DNA of 40,354 bases from NCBI GenBank assembly GCA_011391695.1, contig JAABQB010000025.1, positions 1 to 40,354 on the forward strand, written 5' to 3'. The notes under the pieces were generated by a model. The model ran no database searches. It had not been told where the DNA came from and was given only the letters and a program-made list of their open reading frames with translations. The translations under genes and the position numbers were made by a program. Shown piece after piece: positions 19,333-26,891 of this stretch; position 1 is the stretch's first letter; every line of letters starts with the position of its first letter. This DNA is from Desulfobacteraceae bacterium (GTDB lineage: Bacteria > Desulfobacterota > Desulfobacteria > Desulfobacterales > RPRI01).

Positions 19333-21039
19333 ATGCCATGGAGAAAAGACAAAAAACAGAAGGATTTTTCAAAGTCCGAAACGGGCGCTGTCCATAAACA
19401 ATGGAAAGGACATGTCAGGGTAGCCCTTGTCTATCCCAATAATTATGAAGTCGGGATGTCAAATCTCGGTTTTCAGACGGTTTATGATATTTTAAACGGA
19501 CTTGATCATATTTTGTGTGAAAGGGCTTTTCTCCCTGAAAGCAATACTGACCCGGTAAAGACAATTGAATCATCAAGACGGCTGGCCGATTTTGATGTAA
19601 TTGCGTTTTCAGTATCCTTTGAAAACGATTTTTCAAACATTCTTTCCATTCTCGAAAGAGCGGAACTCCCCCTTAAAGCCAATGAAAGAGGAACCCCCCA
19701 TCCTCTTATCATGGCGGGGGGAGTTGCCTGCTTTATAAACCCGGAACCTGTTTCCCGTTATATCGACTGTTTTATAATAGGCGAAGCAGAAGGAATCATC
19801 GAAAGTTTCTTCGACTATTATGAGCCGGGAATAGAAAAAAGGAAGATTCTCCAAAAAATCGCAAAGCATGTGCCCGGCATATATGTCCCGGCATTTTATG
19901 AAACATCCTATAACAAAGACGGAACCATTCGCTCTTTTTATTCCATTACCGATGTCCCGGAAAAAATCAAACGGATTTATTGTGAAGATATTTCCCGAAA
20001 ATGCACCTGCAGCAAAATCATATCTGAAAAGACAACCTTTGACAGAACTTTTTTAATCGAAGCATCAAGGGGATGCCCTCATGGTTGCAGATTTTGTGCC
20101 GCAGGTTACATTTACAGGCCAACAAGATTCAGAAGTCTTTCGTCACTGATAAAGTGCCTTGATCATGGAATAGCCGAAACATATAAAATAGGATTTATCG
20201 GAGCTGCTGTTTCGGATTTTCCTGATATTGCAGAACTTTGCAATACGGCTCAGGAAAAAGGCGCTAAAATATCTTTCAGCTCCTTAAGAGCCGATGCTCT
20301 ATCCAGAGAGCTTGTTGCTGCTCTTGAAAAAAGCGGGGTCAAGACGGCAACCATAGCGCCGGATGCAGGTTCACAGCGAATGCGCGACGTTATCAATAAG
20401 GGAATAAACGAAGACCAGATCCTGGCCGCCGCTGAAACAATAGTGGAAGGAGGGATTCCGAACATTAAACTATACTTTATGATCGGGCTTCCCTGTGAAA
20501 CTATGGATGATGTTGAAGCGATATCAACTCTTTGCAGGAAAATAAAGAAAAGCTTTCTTGCTTCAAGCAGAAAGAAAAAACGTATAGGACAAATTACGGT
20601 CAGCGTAAATCCCTTTGTCCCGAAACCCTTCACTCCTTTTCAATGGGTTGCGATGGATGAATTGTCTTCCCTGAAAAAGAAAATTTTACAGATTAAAGCC
20701 GGTCTCAAAAAGGAAGCAAATGTAAGAATAGATGCGGAATCTCCGAAAAGAAGCTATATCCAGGCCCTGATTTCAAGAGGTGACCGCAGAGTAGCTGAGG
20801 TTTTATCACTTGCAAATTCAAACGGAGGAAATTGGGCAAACGCATTAAAATCATTGCCCTTAAATGCCGATTTTTATGTTTACAGAGAAAGATCTTTTGA
20901 TGAAACGCTCCCGTGGGATTTTATAGACCATGGTATTAAAAAATCTTTTTTGTTAAAAGAATACAAAAAAGCCCTGTTGGGAAAAGCCTCCCCGCCCTGC
21001 CCCATGAATTCATGCAGAAAATGTGGTGTCTGTAAATAA
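19333..21039 (+). CDS. radical SAM protein with N-terminal B12-binding-like domain
   Basis: The 568-aa protein has a radical SAM core with the [4Fe-4S]-binding cysteines C248, C252 and C255 in the pattern CPHGCRFC. The N-terminal 160 residues (ALVYPNNYEVGMSNLGFQ, MAGGVACFINPEPV, FIIGEAEG) resemble the cobalamin-binding-like domain of the uncharacterised TIGR03960-type radical SAM family. The C-terminus has a cysteine-rich tail, CPMNSCRKCGVCK, which could bind another metal centre. It lies 110 nt after ftsZ on the same strand and ahead of the cytochrome/Rnf genes. The substrate is unknown; I infer nothing beyond radical SAM chemistry. Confidence 0.8.
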   Translation: MPWRKDKKQKDFSKSETGAVHKQWKGHVRVALVYPNNYEVGMSNLGFQTVYDILNGLDHILCERAFLPESNTDPVKTIESSRRLADFDVIAFSVSFENDFSNILSILERAELPLKANERGTPHPLIMAGGVACFINPEPVSRYIDCFIIGEAEGIIESFFDYYEPGIEKRKILQKIAKHVPGIYVPAFYETSYNKDGTIRSFYSITDVPEKIKRIYCEDISRKCTCSKIISEKTTFDRTFLIEASRGCPHGCRFCAAGYIYRPTRFRSLSSLIKCLDHGIAETYKIGFIGAAVSDFPDIAELCNTAQEKGAKISFSSLRADALSRELVAALEKSGVKTATIAPDAGSQRMRDVINKGINEDQILAAAETIVEGGIPNIKLYFMIGLPCETMDDVEAISTLCRKIKKSFLASSRKKKRIGQITVSVNPFVPKPFTPFQWVAMDELSSLKKKILQIKAGLKKEANVRIDAESPKRSYIQALISRGDRRVAEVLSLANSNGGNWANALKSLPLNADFYVYRERSFDETLPWDFIDHGIKKSFLLKEYKKALLGKASPPCPMNSCRKCGVCK

Positions 21040-21065
21040 AATATTAAAATAAAATATATTGAAAG

Positions 21066-21119
21066 CTCTAAACAAATGTGCTAGTGGAAATGTGCTCGAT
21101 AATTTAGAGTTGTTTTTTT
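21066..21119 (+). terminator. probable rho-independent terminator after the radical SAM gene
   Basis: CTCTAAA at 21066-21072 pairs with TTTAGAG at 21103-21109, and a TTGTTTTTTT run follows at 21110-21119. The 30-nt loop contains AAATGTGCT twice and is longer than usual. It would separate the radical SAM transcript from the cytochrome/Rnf operon. Confidence 0.5.
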
Positions 21120-21149
21120 GTTATATATTTCGGAAGGATATTAAAAAAT

Positions 21150-21596
21150 ATGAGTTCAAACAAGGAGCTTAGACTGGCTTTGTATATGGCTGCTGTTCTG
21201 TTTGTTGTTGGGACTGTTTGTTATGCAGCCTTTCCGGCCAAAAAACATGAGCAGCCGGTCAGGATCATGTTCAAGACTCTTGCCGGGAAAGTCCTTTTCG
21301 ATCATAAAGCACATACTTCGGAAAAAGGCTACGCTCTTTCATGCCAAGATTGTCACCATCATCCCGAAGGTGATGATGCCTCTGCCAGTGCCTGCGGTGA
21401 ATGTCACATCAATTCGGAAGATAAAGCACCGGCTCCGGAAAAATGCCTTGAATGTCACGATTCCGGAGATTTTGAAGGCGTTGCTTTGACAAAAAAAACC
21501 GACGCATTTCACCAGCAGTGCGATAATTGTCATGAAAAAGCCGATGCCGGTCCCAGGGAAAAAGAGAAAAGATGCAACTGGTGTCATAATATGTAA
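21150..21596 (+). CDS. membrane-anchored or secreted pentaheme cytochrome c (class III-like)
   Basis: This 148-aa protein has five CxxCH heme c motifs, at residues 65-69, 82-86, 99-103, 124-128 and 142-146. The first 26 residues form a signal peptide or uncleaved anchor, so the hemes face the periplasm. Class III cytochromes (c3/c7) usually hold three or four hemes in about 110 aa, so five is above the norm. Scattered HH and FDHKAH residues can supply distal ligands. It is the first gene before rnfC (70-nt gap) on the same strand. This recalls Methanosarcina acetivorans, where the multiheme cytochrome MmcA is encoded with Rnf. It probably exchanges electrons with RnfG. Confidence 0.88.
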   Translation: MSSNKELRLALYMAAVLFVVGTVCYAAFPAKKHEQPVRIMFKTLAGKVLFDHKAHTSEKGYALSCQDCHHHPEGDDASASACGECHINSEDKAPAPEKCLECHDSGDFEGVALTKKTDAFHQQCDNCHEKADAGPREKEKRCNWCHNM

Positions 21597-21666
21597 GCCG
21601 GAAAACAGACTTTTACGCGGTCATGAATCCGAGCGCACAATTGCATTAATAAAAGGTAATAAATAC

Positions 21667-22944
21667 ATGAAAAAACGACCATTCATATGCCTCAGCGAAC
21701 CACATCTTGAATATGACGCTATCGAACCGGGCTGCAAACTTAATGTCATTCCCGTACCGAAGAAAGCAGTTCTTTTTTTCGGTACGGCATATGACAAAAA
21801 AGGGGCTCCTTTATTTAAAGAAGGGGACAGGGTAAAAACAGGGCAGAAACTGATTCTTTATGCCGACTCGGAAGAGTATATTGTTTCCACAGTTACAGGC
21901 GCCATATCTTCTGTTTCTCCATACGCCGGGGATTTTGGGAAATCCTACACATCTGTTCAGATTGACGTTGCTGAAGATGAAACCGATGATGCTTTCGAAA
22001 AGGTATCCGGGGACCTGAGCATTGATAACGTCAGGAACTATCTTTCATCCCTGCCCGGCAACCTGCCCGTAAAATCCTTTTCAGATCCGGACAATAAAAT
22101 TGACACAATAGTTATTGCCGGTGTTGATTCTGATTTGCAGGTTATAACCAGTCAGTATATTGTCAGCTCAAAAATGGAGCATATAATAAAAGGTATAAAA
22201 ATATTGAAATTGATCCCCGGAATCAACAATATAGTTCTTGCGGCAAGAAGAGATTCGCTTCAGGGGTATGGACATATCGGGGCAGAAGTAAAAAATATCG
22301 GCACAAGATATCCCTCGGCTTTCAGGCAGCTTGTTATAAAAGAATCTCTCGGAAAGATACTTCCGGCAGGGAAAAAGCCCGAAGATATCGGGGTCTGTGT
22401 TATTAATGCGGAAGCGGTTGCGTCTTTAGGAAGCGCTTTCCTGCATAACAGAATTCCCACGGATAAAATTATCACATTAATAAATAAAGACGGGACTAAA
22501 AAACTGGTTTCAGCAAGAATGGGAACTCCCCTGGGCGATATTCTCAAAGCCTTCAACATTACCTTAAATCATGGGGACCGCTTGATTCTCGGAGGGCCTA
22601 TGGCCGGTTCTCCCGTATATTCGGAAGATTATCCGGTTCTGTCTGATACCGATGCAATAATGGTTCAGGATAAAAATCAGATACAACCGGTTTCAGATTA
22701 CCCGTGCATAAACTGCGGTGACTGTATAAGAGTATGTCCGGTCAATATTCCCGTGAATATGCTTGTAAGATACCTCGAAGCAAGAATGTACCCTCAGGCC
22801 GCAGAGGAATATGATCTTTATTCCTGCATAGAATGCGGCCTTTGCAGTTATGTTTGCGTATCTAGGATGCCGATATCACAATATATCAGGCTTGCCAAAT
22901 ACGAACTTGCCGAAATAAACAGAGCGGAGGCGGCAAATGCCTAA
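21667..22944 (+). CDS. rnfC: RnfC-like subunit with degenerate NADH/flavin-binding region
   Basis: RnfC is the peripheral cytoplasmic subunit that normally reacts with NAD(H). Here (425 aa) the two ferredoxin-type [4Fe-4S] motifs are intact: cysteines 347/350/353/357 and 387/390/393/397. The RYPSAFRQL segment (214-222) and ILGGPMAGS (308-315) also align with RnfC. The glycine-rich loop (GLGGAGFPT in E. coli RsxC) is replaced by SSLPGNLPV (127-135), and the following ECEPY motif by DSDLQ (154-158). The N-terminal GGIHP motif is also missing. The start at 21667 is chosen because it begins the conserved region; an in-frame ATG at 21532 lies inside the cytochrome gene. It overlaps rnfD by 8 nt. 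Confidence 0.85.
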   Translation: MKKRPFICLSEPHLEYDAIEPGCKLNVIPVPKKAVLFFGTAYDKKGAPLFKEGDRVKTGQKLILYADSEEYIVSTVTGAISSVSPYAGDFGKSYTSVQIDVAEDETDDAFEKVSGDLSIDNVRNYLSSLPGNLPVKSFSDPDNKIDTIVIAGVDSDLQVITSQYIVSSKMEHIIKGIKILKLIPGINNIVLAARRDSLQGYGHIGAEVKNIGTRYPSAFRQLVIKESLGKILPAGKKPEDIGVCVINAEAVASLGSAFLHNRIPTDKIITLINKDGTKKLVSARMGTPLGDILKAFNITLNHGDRLILGGPMAGSPVYSEDYPVLSDTDAIMVQDKNQIQPVSDYPCINCGDCIRVCPVNIPVNMLVRYLEARMYPQAAEEYDLYSCIECGLCSYVCVSRMPISQYIRLAKYELAEINRAEAANA

Positions 22945-23905
22945 TCAGAAAAAATTAATTGTTTCTCATGCACCTTACTGCCATGACGGGAGCAATATTT
23001 CAACCCGTAGCAATAACATCATGCTTGCGGCGCTTCCCGCCGTTCTACATGGTTGTTACTTATATGGGCTGCCTGCTGTCGGGGTCGTTGCTCTTTCCAT
23101 TTCAACTGCAATAATCTGGGAATACCTGATAAACCTCCTGACCAAACGGCCGTCAACAATCGGAGATGGAAATGCGGCGGTGATCGGGATGATGACGGCG
23201 ATGCTTTTTCCTGCAACAACCCCATGGTGGGCGGTCATCACAGGAACATTTGTTGCGATCGTTGTTGGAAAGCAGATATATGGCGGGATCGGCGGAAACC
23301 CCTTCAATCCTGCCTTGATAGGAATTGCTATCCTGATGCTGTCATGGAAAAATATCTTTGATATTGATTATGCTTTATTAAATTATGATTTTAATTTTCC
23401 TGCGGCATATCCGCTTGTCGCTCTGAAGCATTATGGTGCGTCCTCTGTCGAGTCATTCAGTCTTACAGACCTTTTAATGGGAAACCAGACCGGCAGCATA
23501 GGCTCGGCATTCGGGCTTGCCCTTGCTCTCGGCGGATTATATCTCATAATCAGGGGATTTATACGGTGGGAAATATCCTTTTCGTTTCTTGCCGCCCTTA
23601 TAATCACCTCTCTGCTTTTTCAACTTTATGCCCCCGGCAAGTATGCCGGTCCTTTATTCCATCTTTTAACAGGCAACACCCTTCTGGGAGCTTTTTTTCT
23701 TGCTACCGAAGATTCATCGTCTCCTGTCAACTTTATTCCCATGTTAATATACGGGGCCGGCACGGGATTGATGGTTATGCTGATAAGAAATATCGGCGGT
23801 CATGCCGATGGAGTGGTTTTTGCGATTCTTCTGATGAATCTCACGAATCCTCTCATAGACAAGATAAGGCCAAAAGCCATGGGAAAGGTCAACAGCCATG
23901 CGTGA
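22937..23905 (+). CDS. rnfD: RnfD-like membrane subunit lacking the flavinylated threonine
   Basis: RnfD is an integral membrane subunit that usually carries covalent FMN on a threonine in a (S/T)xATPL motif. The 322-aa protein is polytopic and has RnfD blocks KQIYGGIGGNPFNPALIG (112-129), LGAFFLATED (250-259), IRNIGGHADGVVFAILLMN (283-301) and PLIDKIRP. At the motif position, just before LTDLLMGNQTGSIG, it reads FPAAYPLVALK (154-164), with Tyr158 where the FMN-bearing threonine is expected. It overlaps rnfC and rnfG by 8 nt each, so the subunits are translationally coupled. Confidence 0.87.
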   Translation: MPNQKKLIVSHAPYCHDGSNISTRSNNIMLAALPAVLHGCYLYGLPAVGVVALSISTAIIWEYLINLLTKRPSTIGDGNAAVIGMMTAMLFPATTPWWAVITGTFVAIVVGKQIYGGIGGNPFNPALIGIAILMLSWKNIFDIDYALLNYDFNFPAAYPLVALKHYGASSVESFSLTDLLMGNQTGSIGSAFGLALALGGLYLIIRGFIRWEISFSFLAALIITSLLFQLYAPGKYAGPLFHLLTGNTLLGAFFLATEDSSSPVNFIPMLIYGAGTGLMVMLIRNIGGHADGVVFAILLMNLTNPLIDKIRPKAMGKVNSHA

Positions 23906-24488
23906 AATGCTTAAAATGATAATAGTCCTGACCGTCTTATGCTCTTTTTCGGGCGGACTCCTTGCTGCGCTCCGGAATGAAACAATGGAAAAAATTGAAA
24001 ACCAGCAACTTGAGTTTGTCAAAGGGCCGGCAATCCGCAATATTTTAAAAGGATCATCAAATGATCCGATTGCCGACCGCTTCAAAATCAAAGTCGGAGA
24101 AACCGAAAAAAGTTTCTTTGTGGGAAAATTCGACGGAAAAGCGGAAACCGTTGTCTTTGAATCCACAGGAAAGGGTTTTGGCGGAGATTTTGGCATTATG
24201 CTTGGTGTCAATGTTGCAGACGACAAGATCATTGGCATAGGTGTTACCACTCACAGTGAAACACCCGGGATCGGCTCAAGAGCCCAGACAGACCCTCGTT
24301 TCGCAGCTCAATTCAAAGGTCTTCCCCTTGCGGGCGATTTCAAGGTCAAAAGTGAGGGTGGGCAGGTCGATGCCATTTCAGGCGCTACAGTCACCTCAAA
24401 GGGTGTCGCAGGCGCTGTTACTGATGCTGTAAAAACTTACGTAAGCCTGAAACCACAGCTTGCAGAAAAATTGAAGGGATTCAAATAG
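23898..24488 (+). CDS. rnfG: RnfG, periplasmic covalent-FMN subunit
   Basis: RnfG is anchored by one N-terminal helix (here about residues 7-25) and exposes an FMN-binding domain to the periplasm. The 196-aa protein has the FMN-transferase target DAISGATVTS at 158-167, so FMN should be attached to Thr164 by ApbE, which is not encoded in this window. THSETPGIG (118-126) is another family block. It overlaps rnfD by 8 nt and precedes rnfE by 11 nt. With the upstream cytochrome it would form the periplasmic electron-transfer arm. Confidence 0.92.
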   Translation: MREMLKMIIVLTVLCSFSGGLLAALRNETMEKIENQQLEFVKGPAIRNILKGSSNDPIADRFKIKVGETEKSFFVGKFDGKAETVVFESTGKGFGGDFGIMLGVNVADDKIIGIGVTTHSETPGIGSRAQTDPRFAAQFKGLPLAGDFKVKSEGGQVDAISGATVTSKGVAGAVTDAVKTYVSLKPQLAEKLKGFK

Positions 24489-24499
24489 GGAGAAACTTA

Positions 24500-25096
24500 A
24501 TGGCAAAGACCTTAACTCAGGAATTTACAAAAGGATTGTGGGCTGAAATTCCGCCATTCCGGCTTGTGCTCGGCTTATGCCCGATACTTGCAGTTACAAA
24601 ATCGGTTGAGAATGCAATTGGCATGGGCGCTGCCGTTGTTTTTGTTCTTGTAGGCTCAAATGTCCTGGTTTCATTGCTGCGAAAAATTATCCCTTCAAAG
24701 GTAAGGATTGCGTGTTTCATAATTGTTGTTGCGACTTTTGTAACGGTTGTAGAGCTTCTCATGCAGGCCTACACTTACCCGCTCTTTCTGAAACTTGGAA
24801 TATTCATACCTCTCATCGTTGTTAACTGCATTCCGCTCGGCCGAGCCGAAGCGTTTGCATACAAGAATGGAATAATACCTTCCTTTGCGGACGGTCTCGG
24901 CCTTGGAATAGGATATGCGATGTCTTTAACTGCTCTTGGAGCTATCCGGGAGGTTTTCGGAAGCGGAACTTTTTATGGAAACCAGGTTTTCGGGCCTTCT
25001 TTTCAACCTTTTAATTTCATGATAGAAGCGCCCGGCGCATTCGTGTGCTTAGGGCTCATGCTTTGCGTAATGAATTTCGTAGGGAAGAAAGCATGA
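24500..25096 (+). CDS. rnfE: RnfE, membrane subunit with Fe-S cysteine pair
   Basis: RnfE and RnfA are homologous six-helix proteins inserted in opposite orientation. Together they bind an intramembrane [2Fe-2S] cluster. The 198-aa protein keeps both cysteine motifs: LGLCPILAVT (Cys27) and VNCIPLGRAEAFA (Cys110). It follows rnfG by 11 nt with a GGGAGAAA ribosome binding site. A 145-nt gap with heptad repeats separates it from rnfA, which is unusual because these two genes are normally adjacent. Confidence 0.93.
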   Translation: MAKTLTQEFTKGLWAEIPPFRLVLGLCPILAVTKSVENAIGMGAAVVFVLVGSNVLVSLLRKIIPSKVRIACFIIVVATFVTVVELLMQAYTYPLFLKLGIFIPLIVVNCIPLGRAEAFAYKNGIIPSFADGLGLGIGYAMSLTALGAIREVFGSGTFYGNQVFGPSFQPFNFMIEAPGAFVCLGLMLCVMNFVGKKA

Positions 25097-25177
25097 AAAA
25101 AGAAGGGGGCAATGGTTCGAGAAAAAGAAAAGGTCAAATAGCAAGGGATAAGTGGAAAAGAACGGAATAACAAATAT

Positions 25178-25226
25178 CGATATTCGATGTACGATGTACG
25201 ATATTCGATGTACGATGTACGATTCA
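25178..25226. repeat. seven CGATNNN units between rnfE and rnfA
   Basis: The units CGATATT, CGATGTA, CGATGTA, CGATATT, CGATGTA, CGATGTA and CGATTCA follow one another at an exact 7-bp period. The array sits just upstream of the rnfA ribosome binding site (TAGGAGAC). Confidence 0.9.
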
Positions 25227-25241
25227 TAAATAGGAGACATT

Positions 25242-25817
25242 ATGGGTGACTATGTTCTGCTTGCCATAAGCTGTGTACTTATAAACAATATATTGCTGAT
25301 GCAATACCTCGGAAATTGCCCTTTCCTTGGAACATCAAAGAAAATGGAGACGGCTGTCGGAATGGCAATGGCCGTTATTTTTGTTCTCGTCCTTGCCGGC
25401 GCCATCACATGGCTGACCGAGATGTTTATTTTAAAAAAATTCGGGCTTGAGTACTTAAGGACAATGTCTTTCATACTCGTTATTGCAGCCCTTGTTCAGT
25501 TCGTGGAAATGTTTTTAAAGAAAAGCATTCCTGCCCTTTATGCGGGACTTGGCATCTTTCTTCCTCTTATTACAACAAACTGCGCAGTTCTGGGAGTATG
25601 CCTGATAAATATAAAGGAAGAATACACCTTCATCGAATGCCTTGTATCTTCTTTTTCCTATTCTGCAGGATTCGGCCTTGCGCTGATACTTTTTGCGGGG
25701 GTACGTGAGCGGATATTGCTTGCAAGAATTCCGAAACCGCTTCAGGATACATCAATAGGGCTTGTCACTGCCGGGCTTCTTTCTCTGGCATTTTTTGCTT
25801 TCAAAGGCATGGCTTGA
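25242..25817 (+). CDS. rnfA: RnfA, membrane subunit with Fe-S cysteine pair
   Basis: RnfA is the partner of RnfE in the membrane core. The 191-aa protein has six predicted helices and both cluster motifs: LGNCPFLGTSKKMETAVGM (Cys26) and TTNCAVLGVCL (Cys114). AGGAG lies 7 nt before the ATG. In most bacteria rnfB follows rnfA or precedes rnfC; here the next gene is rluD on the opposite strand, so this is the last Rnf gene of the locus. Confidence 0.93.
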   Translation: MGDYVLLAISCVLINNILLMQYLGNCPFLGTSKKMETAVGMAMAVIFVLVLAGAITWLTEMFILKKFGLEYLRTMSFILVIAALVQFVEMFLKKSIPALYAGLGIFLPLITTNCAVLGVCLINIKEEYTFIECLVSSFSYSAGFGLALILFAGVRERILLARIPKPLQDTSIGLVTAGLLSLAFFAFKGMA

Positions 25818-25896
25818 TCACATGTTCTGAATATATGGTTTGTGGTTCTCTTTTTTTTGACCAGGGACTATGAGCCATGAATTCCGCTTTTACTTT

Positions 25897-25926
25897 TGCC
25901 TTACGCCTCAAGCCTTCCGCCTGCTC
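25897..25926. repeat. heptad repeats at the rnfA/rluD junction, entering rluD
   Basis: Four GCCTNNN-type units at 7-bp spacing (reverse complement of the AGGC family) span the stop codon of rluD at 25908-25910. The last codons of rluD, encoding RRKA, are therefore made of repeat sequence. Confidence 0.8.
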
Positions 25927-26885
25927 ATCTCTTTCAGTGAATCTATTAGCCCTGCCATGTCATCAGGGACAGGGGCTTCAAACTCCATTATCTTATTTGT
26001 GGAAGGATGGCGGAATCTTAAGCGCCAGGCATGAAGCATCTGCCTTTTAACCGATTTCAATATCTCGTGTTTTTCTTTATTATTTGCATTGGGCGCTTTA
26101 ATCCTGCTGTGCCCGTAGATCTTATCTCCCACAACCGGATGCTTTATTGCCGAACAGTGAACCCTTATCTGGTGTGTCCGGCCTGTTTTTAAATCGATGC
26201 TTATAAGAGAAACGATATCTAAACGCTCTTCGACGTTCCAGTATGTTTCAGCAATTCTTGGTTTGCGGGTTACAACAGACATCTTTTTCCTGTCTGAAGT
26301 ATGTCTTCCGATAGGAAACTGAATCGAACCGGAATCTTGTTCCATACTTCCATGAACAATAGCTAAATATTGTTTTTTGATTTTTCTTTCCCTGAATTGA
26401 GAAGAGAGAAAAGCGTGAGCGGAATCGTTTTTTGCAGCTACAAGCACTCCCGATGTGTCTTTGTCCAGCCTGTGAACAATCCCGGGCCTCATTTCACCTC
26501 CTATTCCGGCAAGATCACGGCAATGAAACAGGAGGGCATTGACAATGGTGCCTGAATAATGGCCCGGAGCCGGATGAACAACAATACCGGGTGGCTTGTT
26601 AATAACTATTATATCTGAATCCTGATAAAGGATATCGATTTCAATAGGTTCAGGGGAGTAGCAGACCGGATCAGGATCAGGAATTGTCCCCGATATTTTA
26701 TCCCCGGGTCTTACTCTGTATCCGGGTTTTTTCAGATTACCCTGAACCAGTATATTGCCTTTATGTATCAGAGAAGCAGCAAGGGATCTGGAACAGGAAG
26801 AAAGAAATGAAGAGACAACCACATCAAGACGTTTCCCGGAACCGGATTTGTCCACGTAAATGGTAAAGTCTTTCCTGCCGGGCAT
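25908..26885 (-). CDS. rluD: RluD-family 23S rRNA pseudouridine synthase
   Basis: The family isomerises uridines in helix 69 of 23S rRNA (positions 1911, 1915, 1917 in E. coli). The 325-aa protein has an N-terminal S4 RNA-binding domain (about 17-70) and the catalytic motif HRLDKDTSG (138-146) with Asp141 as nucleophile. INKPPGIVVHPAPGH and LKTGRTHQIRVH blocks also match RluD. It starts 6 nt after carD on the same strand. RluC/RluA-type specificity cannot be excluded, but the S4 domain and motif context favour RluD. Confidence 0.9.
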   Translation of the reverse strand: MPGRKDFTIYVDKSGSGKRLDVVVSSFLSSCSRSLAASLIHKGNILVQGNLKKPGYRVRPGDKISGTIPDPDPVCYSPEPIEIDILYQDSDIIVINKPPGIVVHPAPGHYSGTIVNALLFHCRDLAGIGGEMRPGIVHRLDKDTSGVLVAAKNDSAHAFLSSQFRERKIKKQYLAIVHGSMEQDSGSIQFPIGRHTSDRKKMSVVTRKPRIAETYWNVEERLDIVSLISIDLKTGRTHQIRVHCSAIKHPVVGDKIYGHSRIKAPNANNKEKHEILKSVKRQMLHAWRLRFRHPSTNKIMEFEAPVPDDMAGLIDSLKEMSRRKA

Positions 26886-26891
26886 ATATAT

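Noticed and set aside
21532-21666. N-terminal extension of RnfC
   Set aside because: It lies within the cytochrome gene in another frame and the conserved RnfC start begins at 21667.
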